Shown: positions 9,012 to 17,439 of the stretch, in pieces
Position numbering within the stretch: the stretch's first letter is position 1
How the letters are laid out: each line of letters starts with the position of its first letter
Source: Micavibrio_B sp964633355
Lineage (GTDB): Bacteria; Pseudomonadota; Alphaproteobacteria; Micavibrionales; Micavibrionaceae
Direction: 5' to 3'
Length of the DNA: 64,000 nucleotides
Assembly: GCA_964633355.1 (NCBI GenBank)
Contig: CAZWGO010000001.1
Location: forward strand, 62,001-126,000
Notes under the pieces: model-generated
What the model saw: the letters and a program-made list of their open reading frames with translations, nothing else
Told to the model about the DNA's origin: nothing
The model's database searches: none
Translations under genes and position numbers: made by a program

Positions 9012-9941
9012 ATGCAACATACGATGTCCAAAACTGCCACTCTTTCCGGTGTAGGCCTTCATTCCGGCGCAGAAACCAGTCTTAAAATCAAAACCGCAAA
9101 TATAGATTCCGGAATCGTGTTTGTCCGCACCGATGTATCCGACCGCGACAACAAGGTCGAAGGCAAATGGAACCGCGTCGTCGATACGCGCCTTTGCACG
9201 GTTGTCGGCAACGATGCAGGCGTCACAGTTGGAACAATCGAACATTTAATGGCGGCGCTTCGCGCCTGTGGCGTCGATAACGCCGTGATTGAACTTGATG
9301 GGCCGGAAGTGCCGATCATGGACGGATCTTCCGAGCCTTTCGTCAAAGCCATTCAAAAAGCCGGTCTGAAAACACAAACTGCGCCGCGCAAAGCGATTAA
9401 AATCCTCAAAGAAGTCGTTATCGAAGACGGCGATAAGCGCGTTGTATTGAAGCCTGCAATCGGTTCCAAATTCAAATCTGTGATCGAATTCGCCCATCCG
9501 TCTATCGGCAAGCAAGCTTATGAAATCGAAATGCTGAACGGCCATTTCCTGACCGATGTATCAGACGCTCGTACCTTTGGCTTCTTTGAAGAAGTTCAGG
9601 CGTTGCGTTCCATGGGTCTGGCGCTCGGCGGTTCCATGGACAACGCGATCGTTCTCGACAAAACAACCGTCATGAACAAAGACGGTCTTCGCTACCATGA
9701 TGAATTTGCCCGCCACAAGCTTTTGGACGCTGTCGGCGACTTGTATCTGGCAGGCGCCCCGATTATTGGCCTTTATGAGGGTTTTAAGGCAGGGCACGCC
9801 ATGAATAACAAGATTCTGCATGCTTTATTTGCGCAAGAAGATGCCTGGACGACCATGGACCTTTATATCGATATCGATGCCGCGATCAGCGACATGGTTC
9901 CGGTTCAGGCCATGAAAGCGCAGCTCTCGGCTGCCGCTTAA
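9012..9941 (+). CDS. lpxC: UDP-3-O-acyl-N-acetylglucosamine deacetylase
   Basis: Zinc enzyme for the committed step of lipid A synthesis. The 309 residues are full length. His78 in GTIEHLMAAL is the first zinc ligand, and the later ARHKLLDAVGDL segment supplies the second His and the Asp. The GVGLHSG segment near the N terminus and TFGFFEE in the second domain are typical. The upstream ribosome site is weak. The gene stands in the conserved alphaproteobacterial order ftsZ-lpxC-bamD-recN, interrupted here by the opposite-strand unknown. Its presence shows that the organism makes an outer membrane with lipid A. Confidence 0.97.
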   Translation: MQHTMSKTATLSGVGLHSGAETSLKIKTANIDSGIVFVRTDVSDRDNKVEGKWNRVVDTRLCTVVGNDAGVTVGTIEHLMAALRACGVDNAVIELDGPEVPIMDGSSEPFVKAIQKAGLKTQTAPRKAIKILKEVVIEDGDKRVVLKPAIGSKFKSVIEFAHPSIGKQAYEIEMLNGHFLTDVSDARTFGFFEEVQALRSMGLALGGSMDNAIVLDKTTVMNKDGLRYHDEFARHKLLDAVGDLYLAGAPIIGLYEGFKAGHAMNNKILHALFAQEDAWTTMDLYIDIDAAISDMVPVQAMKAQLSAAA

Positions 9942-10014
9942 AACCGGCGGAAAACCGGCTGTTTCCCTGTAAATTGATATTCGATTTTCGCTCGCGCCGT
10001 GCTACATAAAGAGC

Positions 10015-10845
10015 ATGAAAAAACTTGTCCTTTTTGCCTCCGTTTCAGTTCTTGCCCTCTCTGCCTGCGCGAATGAAAAACGCACGGATCCTGAAACGCT
10101 CGCTATCCAGAAAGAGCGTCCTGCCGAGCAGATATATACCGAAGCGATGGCCGCTTATAAGAATGAAGAATACATCAAGGCCGGAAAGCTTTTTGATGAA
10201 GTCGAGCGCCAGCATCCTTATTCCGATTTTGCCACGCGCGCCCAGATTAAATCCGCTGAATCTGCCTATGAGAATTTACGCTATGACGAAGCGATTATCG
10301 CGCTGGATCGTTTTATCGAGCTTCACCCGGGCCATGAGCAAATCGATTACGCCTATTATCTGAAAGCCATGTGCTATTACGAACAGATTACCGACGTTGC
10401 CCGCGATCAGGCGATGACGAAAGATGCTCTGGCGGCTTTGAATGTCGTGATCGATCGCTTCCCTGACAGCAAATATCGCCGCGATGCGGAACTGAAGCGC
10501 GATCTTGCGCTGGACCACTTAGCGGGTAAGGAAATGGAGATCGGACGTTATTATCTCAAGAATAACGAGATCAATGCCGCGATTGGCCGTTTCACCACCG
10601 TCATCAAGAACTACCAGACGACAACGCACACACCGGAAGCACTGCTGCGACTAGTCGAAGCCTATACTATTCTCGGCTTGAAAGACGAAGCGACGCGCGT
10701 TGCCGCTGTTTTGGCGTATAATTATCCGGGCAGTAAATGGTATCAGGACGCTTTTAATCTTCTCGATCCGGCGCAAAAGGCAAAGCTCAAAAACAGTGAA
10801 GGCTTTCTTGACCGTACAGTCGGTTCTCTTTTGAAAGACGACTAA
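10015..10845 (+). CDS. bamD: Outer-membrane assembly lipoprotein BamD
   Basis: Essential lipoprotein of the BAM complex that folds outer-membrane beta-barrels. A lipoprotein signal peptide ends in the lipobox LSAC with Cys18 as the lipidation site. The remainder is made of tetratricopeptide-type helical repeats (YTEAMAAYKNEEYIKAGKLF and following), with the conserved HPYSDFATRAQ segment. The 276-residue length fits the family. It lies 73 bases after lpxC and 18 bases before recN in the usual order. Confidence 0.95.
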   Translation: MKKLVLFASVSVLALSACANEKRTDPETLAIQKERPAEQIYTEAMAAYKNEEYIKAGKLFDEVERQHPYSDFATRAQIKSAESAYENLRYDEAIIALDRFIELHPGHEQIDYAYYLKAMCYYEQITDVARDQAMTKDALAALNVVIDRFPDSKYRRDAELKRDLALDHLAGKEMEIGRYYLKNNEINAAIGRFTTVIKNYQTTTHTPEALLRLVEAYTILGLKDEATRVAAVLAYNYPGSKWYQDAFNLLDPAQKAKLKNSEGFLDRTVGSLLKDD

Positions 10846-10863
10846 AAAGGAACAGGTGGGGCT

Positions 10864-12564
10864 ATGCTTAAATCCCTCCATATCAAAAACGTCGTACTGA
10901 TCGAACAATTATCCCTCGATTTCAGTCAGGGCTTGTCTGCGCTCACGGGTGAGACCGGCGCGGGAAAGTCCATCCTTCTCGATTCTCTCGGCCTTGCCTT
11001 GGGGTCTCGCGCCGATAGCTCTCTTGTCAGGCGCGGTAGCGATCAATCATCCGTGACCGCCGAGTTTGAGTTGACGGATTCACATCCTGCTATCGCCATT
11101 CTTAAAGAACAGGACATGGAAGTATCATCGACACTCATCCTGCGTCGAAGTTTAGCAAGCGATGGCCGCAGCAAGGCTTTCGTCAATGACGAACCTGTCA
11201 GCATAGGTCTTTTGAAAGAGCTTGGCGAAACGCTGGTCGATATTCACGGTCAGTTTGAAACCTATGGTCTTCTCAATCCGGCGCTGCACAGACAAGTGCT
11301 CGATGATTATGCCGGTGCTGCAAATCTGCTTGGCCTGACCAAATCCGCTTATGATTCATGGCGGGATAAGATACGCCAATTGGAACAGGCGAAGCTTGAG
11401 GCCGAAAAAGCCGCGATGAACGAAGCATGGCTACGCGACAGTGTGAAAGACCTGGAAGCGATCGATCCTCAAGCCGGAGAAGAGGAAGAGCTACTCGGGC
11501 TGCGCCAGAAACTGCAAAACCGTGATACGATCATTCAAAGTATTGCCTTCGTTGAGGAAGCTTTAGCCGGCGAAGAAGGCTCCGATGCCAAGATTGCGCA
11601 AGCCTGGAAAGCCTTGAACAAGATTGCCGATAAAGTCGGCGAAGAAGAAATCAAAAAGGTGCTGGAAGTTTTGGACCGCGCTTCCGTCGAAATTCAGACA
11701 GCGCATCGCCAGATCGAAAGCCTGATGAGAGATGTCGATTCAGCCGAGCATAGTTTAGAAACCATCGAAGACCGTCTCTATGCGCTTCGCGCTCAGGCGC
11801 GCAAACATCACTGTCAGACGGAAGACTTACCGGCGCTCTATGAGGATTTCTCGGCCAAGCTGAAACTCATGGATCATCAGGGCCATGTAATCGGCGATCT
11901 GGAGAAAGAAATCGTAAAAGCGAAATCCGCTTATCAGGGGCATGCTGAGAGACTGCATGATAAACGCGTTTCCGTTTCCGGCAAACTCGATAAGCTCGTG
12001 AATAAAGAGCTGGCCCCGCTCAAGATGGAAAAGGCCCGTTTCCAGACATCTATCATCGTACAGAAAGACGAGAATGCGTGGGGGCCGAATGGCTATGATG
12101 CCGTGGCGTTTTTGGTCACGACCAATGACAATGCCGATCCGGCGCCGCTGAACAAGATCGCCTCCGGCGGAGAGATGGCACGTTTTATGCTGGCGTTGAA
12201 AGTCGTTCTGGCCGAAGCCGCGACACAAGCCGCTACTTATGTGTTTGATGAAATCGACACCGGTATCGGTGGCGCAACGGCCAGTGCGGTGGGCGAGCGC
12301 CTTGCGCGTCTGGCCGAGCAGCATCAAGTCTTGGTCGTCACACACTCCCCGCAAGTTGCAGCGCGGGCTCATCATCATTGGGTTGTCTCCAAGAAAGATG
12401 CGAAGACGTCTATTGTTGCGCTTAAAGGAAAAGACCGTCAGGAAGAGATCGCTCGCATGCTATCGGGCAGCGAAATCACCAAAGAAGCCCGCGCCGCGGC
12501 GGGGAGACTCTTAGAAACTCCATCCTTACCGCGCATCCCTGCGAAGGCAGGGATCAAAGCTTAG
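10864..12564 (+). CDS. recN: DNA repair ATPase RecN, with repeat-derived C-terminal tail
   Basis: SMC-like ATPase acting in double-strand-break repair. The Walker A motif GETGAGKS is at residues 29-36, long coiled coils fill the middle, the signature SGGEMARFML and the Walker B segment VFDEIDTGIGG lie near the C terminus. The protein is 566 residues. Family similarity ends around GSEITKEARAAAGRLLE; the last residues include IPAKAGI, which is simply the translation of a palindromic repeat inserted at the 3' end. The TAG stop overlaps the GTG start of the next gene by one base. RecN function should be intact because the motor domain is complete. Confidence 0.96.
   Translation: MLKSLHIKNVVLIEQLSLDFSQGLSALTGETGAGKSILLDSLGLALGSRADSSLVRRGSDQSSVTAEFELTDSHPAIAILKEQDMEVSSTLILRRSLASDGRSKAFVNDEPVSIGLLKELGETLVDIHGQFETYGLLNPALHRQVLDDYAGAANLLGLTKSAYDSWRDKIRQLEQAKLEAEKAAMNEAWLRDSVKDLEAIDPQAGEEEELLGLRQKLQNRDTIIQSIAFVEEALAGEEGSDAKIAQAWKALNKIADKVGEEEIKKVLEVLDRASVEIQTAHRQIESLMRDVDSAEHSLETIEDRLYALRAQARKHHCQTEDLPALYEDFSAKLKLMDHQGHVIGDLEKEIVKAKSAYQGHAERLHDKRVSVSGKLDKLVNKELAPLKMEKARFQTSIIVQKDENAWGPNGYDAVAFLVTTNDNADPAPLNKIASGGEMARFMLALKVVLAEAATQAATYVFDEIDTGIGGATASAVGERLARLAEQHQVLVVTHSPQVAARAHHHWVVSKKDAKTSIVALKGKDRQEEIARMLSGSEITKEARAAAGRLLETPSLPRIPAKAGIKA
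12535..12554. repeat. Palindromic repeat (family A) in recN 3' end
   Basis: The palindrome ATCCCTGCGAAGGCAGGGAT lies inside the last codons of recN. It forms an inverted pair with the copy at 12859-12878 on the other side of the GIY-YIG gene; an outer GCG/CGC is shared by both copies. Confidence 0.9.
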
Positions 12565-12851
12565 TGGAAAGCCATGCTGTATATATTCTTGCCAGTAAAA
12601 GAGATGGTGTTCTTTACATTGGTAAGTCTTCCGATCTACCGCACCGTGTATCGCAACATAAATCGGGTTTAGTTGAGGGCTTTACCAAGAAATATAATAT
12701 TAAGCTGCTGGTTTATTATGAAGTCTATGAAAATCATTGGGATGCCGCAAAACGTGAAGCATTGCTCAAAAAATGGAAACGGGATTGGAAAATAAGATTG
12801 ATCGAAGAGGAAAATCCTTTATGGGAAGATTTATATGCTGAATTGTTCTAA
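12564..12851 (+). CDS. Small single-domain GIY-YIG endonuclease-like protein
   Basis: A 95-residue protein made only of a GIY-YIG nuclease domain. The first motif is read as AVYILAS...GVLYIGKSSDL, followed by the catalytic Arg in LPHRVSQHKSG and the GFTKKYNIKLLVYYE segment that characterises the small UvrC-like/YhbQ-type group. The GTG start overlaps the recN stop. The gene is bracketed by inverted copies of a 20-bp palindrome, so it appears as a discrete cassette between recN and ligA. Small GIY-YIG proteins are common in bacteria, with unclear roles; association with repeats suggests a mobile or repeat-processing function, but that is inference. Confidence 0.9.
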   Translation: MESHAVYILASKRDGVLYIGKSSDLPHRVSQHKSGLVEGFTKKYNIKLLVYYEVYENHWDAAKREALLKKWKRDWKIRLIEEENPLWEDLYAELF

Positions 12852-12858
12852 CGCAAAG

Positions 12859-12878
12859 ATCCCTGCCTTCGCAGGGAT
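12859..12878. repeat. Palindromic repeat (family A) before ligA
   Basis: ATCCCTGCCTTCGCAGGGAT, the reverse complement of the recN copy, lies eight bases before the ligA start. Together the two copies bracket the GIY-YIG gene. The AGGGA of this copy and the following GCGAGA are the only purine-rich sequence available as a ligA ribosome site. Confidence 0.9.
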
Positions 12879-12886
12879 GCGAGAAT

Positions 12887-14950
12887 ATGATGTTTGACTT
12901 TGATTTCGAAGACGCGCGCGTGCGGCATGTCAAACTGCTCAAAGAAATCCGCCATCATGACGAGAAATACCACGGTCAGGATAAGCCGGAAGTTTCAGAT
13001 GCGGCTTACGATAAACTGCGCCGGGAATTGGAGAAGATTGAAAAAGACTTCCCGGAGCTGGCCAATACTGAAAGCCAGAAAGTAGGAGCCAAGCCTGCCA
13101 AGGGATTTCGGACCGTCGTTCACTCGAAGCCTATGCTTTCGCTCGGCAATGCGTTTGCAGAGGAGGACGTTACCGATTTCTTCGACCGCATCCGTAAATT
13201 TCTGAGCCTTGGGCCAGATGCTCAAATCGATATGGTGGCAGAGCCTAAAATCGACGGATTGTCTTGCTCTCTCCGCTATGAAAAAGGTGAACTAGTTCTT
13301 GGCGCAACGCGTGGCGATGGAGCGCAAGGCGAGGATATCACAGAAAATGTCATGACGATCTCGGATATCCCAAAAAATCTGAAAGGGCATCCGCCGGATA
13401 TACTGGAAGTGCGCGGCGAGATTTATATGCGCCGTGACGAATTTCTAAAGCTCAATCGAACACTGGAAGCTGCCGGAAAAGCGACGCTGGCCAATCCACG
13501 CAACGGCGCGGCGGGCAGCGTGCGTCAGCTTGACTCAAAGGTAACCGCGTCACGGCCTTTGCGCTTCTTTGGTTATGCGCTAGGGGAAGTCAGCGAAGCT
13601 ATCGCCGATACACAGGATGGTATTCGTAAGAAGCTTAAATCCTATGGTTTCGCGCAAGCCGAGCCGCAAGCACATGCCGATACGCCGGAGAAAATCATCG
13701 ACTATTATAACCAGGTTCAAAACCTGCGCCCCGATCTTGATTACGATATCGATGGCGTCGTCTATAAAGTCGACCGTCTTGACTGGCAGGAGCGTTTGGG
13801 TTTTGTGTCGCGTGCGCCGCGTTGGGCGATTGCGCATAAATTCCCGGCAGAACAAGCGGTTACGATTATCAACGATATCCGTATTCAGGTAGGCCGCACA
13901 GGCGCCTTGACGCCTGTTGCAGATCTGGAGCCGATTACTGTCGGCGGCGTTGTCGTTTCGAAAGCTACGCTCCACAATGAAGACGAGATTGAGCGCAAGG
14001 ATATCCGCATCGGCGATCATGTTGTGATCCAACGCGCAGGGGATGTCATTCCGCAGGTTTTGTCAGTGGTGACCGAGAAGCGCAGTAAAAACAGCGCGCC
14101 TTATGTCTTTCCGGACAAATGTCCGATTTGTCATTCGCATGCCATGCGCGAAGAAGGCGAGGTTGTAAAAAGATGTACTGGGGGTTTGATCTGTCCAGCA
14201 CAGGCTGTCGAGCGCCTCAAGCATTTTGTTAGCCGCAACGCCTTTGATATCGAAGGGATGGGCGCAAAGATTATCGATGAGTTCTATACGGAAGGTTTGA
14301 TTAAAACACCGGGCGATATTTTCCGTCTTGAAGAAAACGACAAGGGCAGCATAACGCCGCTGCGCGCCCGTGAAGGCTGGGGGTCGCAAAGCGCTCAAAA
14401 CCTGTTTGATTCCATTCGTTTGCGCCGCGTAATTTCGCTGGATCGCTTTATCTATGCACTTGGCATTCGTCAAGTTGGCGAAGCCACAGCCCGCAAGCTG
14501 GCAATGACTTATGGTACGATTCAGAATTTGATCGCTAATATGAATGAAGCGCAGAATCCTCAATCCGATGCTTATTATGATCTCACCAATATCGAGGATA
14601 TCGGCCCAAGCGTGGCGAAAGACTTGCTCGAATTCTTCTCTGAAAAGCACAACCAAGATGTCCTGAAAGACCTGCGGTCATTGCTTGATATTGGAGAGTT
14701 TGTTGCGCCCGATGTCAGTGACAGCAAAGTTGCAGGCAAAACGGTTGTTTTTACCGGAAGTCTTGTTCAGTTTGGCCGCGCAGAAGCGAAAGCGAGGGCT
14801 GAAAGTCTTGGCGCAAAAGTTGCTGGATCGGTATCGAAGAAAACAGATTATGTGATTGCCGGAGAAGACGCAGGGTCGAAACTGACGAAAGCGAAAGAAC
14901 TGGGCGTTACGATATTGAGCGAACAGGAATGGATCGATTTGATCTCCTGA
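12887..14950 (+). CDS. ligA: NAD-dependent DNA ligase
   Basis: Seals nicks in DNA during replication and repair using NAD. The 687 residues are full length. The adenylated lysine is Lys121 in AEPKIDGLS. The NAD-binding Ia segment and the OB-fold follow. A zinc finger contains CPICHSH and later cysteines in RCTGG and ICPAQ. Helix-hairpin-helix repeats come next, then a C-terminal BRCT domain from about residue 610 (GKTVVFTGSL). The start is one of two adjacent ATG codons, right after the family A repeat, so translation signals here have been reshaped by the cassette. Confidence 0.97.
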   Translation: MMFDFDFEDARVRHVKLLKEIRHHDEKYHGQDKPEVSDAAYDKLRRELEKIEKDFPELANTESQKVGAKPAKGFRTVVHSKPMLSLGNAFAEEDVTDFFDRIRKFLSLGPDAQIDMVAEPKIDGLSCSLRYEKGELVLGATRGDGAQGEDITENVMTISDIPKNLKGHPPDILEVRGEIYMRRDEFLKLNRTLEAAGKATLANPRNGAAGSVRQLDSKVTASRPLRFFGYALGEVSEAIADTQDGIRKKLKSYGFAQAEPQAHADTPEKIIDYYNQVQNLRPDLDYDIDGVVYKVDRLDWQERLGFVSRAPRWAIAHKFPAEQAVTIINDIRIQVGRTGALTPVADLEPITVGGVVVSKATLHNEDEIERKDIRIGDHVVIQRAGDVIPQVLSVVTEKRSKNSAPYVFPDKCPICHSHAMREEGEVVKRCTGGLICPAQAVERLKHFVSRNAFDIEGMGAKIIDEFYTEGLIKTPGDIFRLEENDKGSITPLRAREGWGSQSAQNLFDSIRLRRVISLDRFIYALGIRQVGEATARKLAMTYGTIQNLIANMNEAQNPQSDAYYDLTNIEDIGPSVAKDLLEFFSEKHNQDVLKDLRSLLDIGEFVAPDVSDSKVAGKTVVFTGSLVQFGRAEAKARAESLGAKVAGSVSKKTDYVIAGEDAGSKLTKAKELGVTILSEQEWIDLIS

Positions 14951-14957
14951 ATGATTA

Positions 14958-15185
14958 TCAGGACTTCTTTTTGATCTCGCGTAATTTATCGAGCTCTTTC
15001 TCAAACTCTGCCGGATATTCACGGCGCTCGACGAATTCGCCGCCGCCTGTGTTTCTTGTCATGGCTTGCTCTAATGCGGCTACCAGCATATCGGCGATCT
15101 TTACATCTTTTTGCTCGATTGCCAGTTTGATGGCGTAGATGATGCGATCGCTCAGGCGGGATTTATTTAACAGGGTTTCGTCCAT
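14958..15185 (-). CDS. Small conserved-type protein of unknown function
   Basis: A 75-residue charged protein without a signal peptide; mostly helical, ending in a Lys-rich tail (KLREIKKKS). Its start is supported by AGGAG seven bases upstream on the minus strand. It is convergent with ligA, with seven bases between the stops. I do not recognise a domain. The good ribosome site and clean frame make it a likely real gene. Confidence 0.68.
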   Translation of the reverse strand: MDETLLNKSRLSDRIIYAIKLAIEQKDVKIADMLVAALEQAMTRNTGGGEFVERREYPAEFEKELDKLREIKKKS

Positions 15186-15216
15186 GGTAGTCTCCTAAGC
15201 TGATACTGGCCTAAAG

Positions 15217-16227
15217 TCAGAACTTTTTCAATCTATCCTCGCGGGAAAGAACCGTCCTGTGAATAAATTCGTCAAATTTGGCCAGAAATTGATTACGGAT
15301 TTCATCCCGTTCCATAAGGATTTCATGCTGGGCATCGGGTAACTCTAACAACTCTCCTTGCGGAAGGCGCGAAACCAGTTTTTTGGTAGCTTTGCTCGAA
15401 ACGATAAAATCCTTGCCGGCGGTGGCGACTAAAACCGGCAATTCGACTTTGCGCAAATATGATTTTTTTTGTAAGCACAGGCATGATTTCAACGTCTCGG
15501 CAAGCCAACCATAAGTTGGCCCGTTTACTCTCAGCTTTTCCTGATGAGTAAACCAGCTTCTATGCAAATTATCACGTTCTGCATCGCTGGAATAAAAACC
15601 TGTTCCAGGCGTTGCCTCTCTTGCCAACTCCGCCATTTTTTCTCCGCCCGGAATATATCTTTCCGAAGACACGCGTATGAAGCAACTAACAAGCTTTGTT
15701 ATGAAAGCCGGGTAAGGTGCAAATTGCCGTATGGCGACAAGAGGCGCGGAGAAAGCTGCGCCACGCACAAGGTTAGATGAATATCCATGCAGGAAGCGAA
15801 GTCCAATATGGGCACCCATTGAATGGCCGATGAGAAAAACCGGAAGGCGTCCAACATCGGGGTGAACCGCGGCTGGTTTGACGTAGTCATTGAGAAACTG
15901 GGTTAAATCCTGAACGTTTTTTTCAATGCCAAGCGAATGCACTTTAAAGGGATCTGATAGCAAGCGATCAGATTGTCCTTGTCCGGCCCAGTCAATGACC
16001 CAGAAGCCGATATTGCGCGAGAGCATGTCATGGGCAAGCTCGAAATATTTCTCGCCGAATTCACGAAAGCCGGGAAGGCATACGATGACGGCTTCAGGGA
16101 TTTTATCTTTTGGGAAAACCGAGCCGAATCTGATTTTGTGACCGGTCGCGGATTTAAAATGATGCCAACGCCAGTTTTCAGGCTGTGAGAATCTCTTCTG
16201 AGAAAGGATGGGGTGATTAATTGTCAT
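15217..16227 (-). CDS. Alpha/beta hydrolase (lysophospholipase/monoacylglycerol lipase type)
   Basis: A 336-residue serine hydrolase. The nucleophile elbow is GHSMG, the likely acid is in VLVATAGKDFIV, and the catalytic His in DAQHEILME. The N-terminal GFREFGEKYFELA and DWAGQGQSDR segments match the monoglyceride lipase/PldB-like hydrolase group. No signal peptide is present, so it probably acts on lipids at the inner membrane or in the cytoplasm. It is followed in tandem by another hydrolase of the same superfamily, but the two differ enough that they are not a recent duplication. The substrate is unknown. Confidence 0.86.
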   Translation of the reverse strand: MTINHPILSQKRFSQPENWRWHHFKSATGHKIRFGSVFPKDKIPEAVIVCLPGFREFGEKYFELAHDMLSRNIGFWVIDWAGQGQSDRLLSDPFKVHSLGIEKNVQDLTQFLNDYVKPAAVHPDVGRLPVFLIGHSMGAHIGLRFLHGYSSNLVRGAAFSAPLVAIRQFAPYPAFITKLVSCFIRVSSERYIPGGEKMAELAREATPGTGFYSSDAERDNLHRSWFTHQEKLRVNGPTYGWLAETLKSCLCLQKKSYLRKVELPVLVATAGKDFIVSSKATKKLVSRLPQGELLELPDAQHEILMERDEIRNQFLAKFDEFIHRTVLSREDRLKKF

Positions 16228-16269
16228 GAAGATATAAGAGTGCCGGATAAAGAATAACGAATGGCTAAT

Positions 16270-17310
16270 TTATCCGAAAGCAGGCTGAAAATCTTGCGCA
16301 GATATTGCAGGTTTATCATTTTTATTAGCCGTGCTTAATCCGCGCTGGATTTTATCAGGATTGGTTAGGAAATTATCTATATTCTTCCATAATGCAGACC
16401 TGTCTTCTGGGGAGGCAGACCAAACGCTATGTTGTGCGCCGGACAGATGCAGTAAATATCCGTTAGGTGCTTCTTTAACCGCTCTGGCGATCACATCATT
16501 ATCGACCAGTTCATCATGACCTGCCGAGACAAAAAGTATGTCCGTTTTAATATCACGAAAGAAACCCGACTTTCCGGTTTTATCCATCGCCGTATAGGCG
16601 GAGTTGACCCAGCCCCAGGTCGGTAATTTAAGTTCGTATGGTTTATAATCGTCATTTGCCGCAGAGGTAAAAGTATTGGATATTTTGCCAAGATTTTTGA
16701 GGCTGTAAATTGTATCCCGCCAGTTCGGCAGGGACATGTTTTTCAGGCCGATATTTTTGGCAACAAAGGCAATATTTTTAAACCATTCGCGTGGCAGAAT
16801 TGACGTGTCGAGATCCAGCATCGGCGCAGCGAATACGGCTTTATCGAATACATTCGGATGTTCTTTCAAATAAAGGGCCGCGATAGCTCCGCCCATCGAG
16901 TGTGTAGATAGTATAAGCGGTCTGTTGGCTTGCGGCTCTACGACATGATGAATGAATTGATCGAGATCGCGGACGTGGTAGGTGAGAGGGCGTGAAGAAG
17001 GCCTGTTCGGATGTTTTGGATCTCGCTGGGAAAATCCTTGGCTTGCCCAATCCATGGCATAAACATTATAGCCGCGTTTTTGCCATTCTCGGATACTGTC
17101 ATAATTATTATAGATACTGTCAGTATAGCCTGTGGTCAGGACAACGCTGCCTCGAGCCGGCGCACCGGATGGAAGTGCCGGAATTTTCGCGTAAAAGATA
17201 TTTTCCTGATCGGCGTTTTTGAAATAGTCACTTGTCCAGCCTTCGGGCTGTTGCCGGGCCTTCTTAAAATCTTCTCTGATCTGCGGTAGACCGTCTTTCG
17301 AGAATGACAT
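16270..17310 (-). CDS. Alpha/beta hydrolase (second of a tandem pair)
   Basis: A 346-residue hydrolase with nucleophile segment THSMGG, acid candidate in VSAGHDELVD and catalytic His in SGAQHSVWS. The DWASQGFSQRD segment corresponds to the DWAGQGQSDR segment in the neighbouring hydrolase, so both belong to one lipase-like group. No secretion signal is evident. It lies upstream of its partner on the minus strand with about 40 bases between them, suggesting one transcript. The C-terminal tail after the catalytic His is longer than in the partner and has no recognised role. Confidence 0.83.
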   Translation of the reverse strand: MSFSKDGLPQIREDFKKARQQPEGWTSDYFKNADQENIFYAKIPALPSGAPARGSVVLTTGYTDSIYNNYDSIREWQKRGYNVYAMDWASQGFSQRDPKHPNRPSSRPLTYHVRDLDQFIHHVVEPQANRPLILSTHSMGGAIAALYLKEHPNVFDKAVFAAPMLDLDTSILPREWFKNIAFVAKNIGLKNMSLPNWRDTIYSLKNLGKISNTFTSAANDDYKPYELKLPTWGWVNSAYTAMDKTGKSGFFRDIKTDILFVSAGHDELVDNDVIARAVKEAPNGYLLHLSGAQHSVWSASPEDRSALWKNIDNFLTNPDKIQRGLSTANKNDKPAISAQDFQPAFG

Positions 17311-17410
17311 ATTTTACTCAATTGTTTATTACTCATATAAAATACGAGATGCGTAAAATTTTAGTTAATTTTATATTTTTGTTAAGTAATTCCTTTAATG
17401 CAGTGCATTA

Positions 17411-17434
17411 AAAAAGGCGCTGGAAAGCGCCTTT
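17411..17434 (-). terminator. Intrinsic terminator after pntB
   Basis: On the minus strand the stem AAAGGCGCT/AGCGCCTTT with a 4-base TTCC loop is followed by a T run. It lies six bases past the pntB stop and closes the transhydrogenase operon. Confidence 0.88.
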
Positions 17435-17439
17435 CTGAA

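Noticed and set aside
15217..17310. Tandem alpha/beta hydrolases as a recent gene duplication.
   Set aside because: They share only superfamily motifs; the rest of the sequences differ too much for recent duplication.
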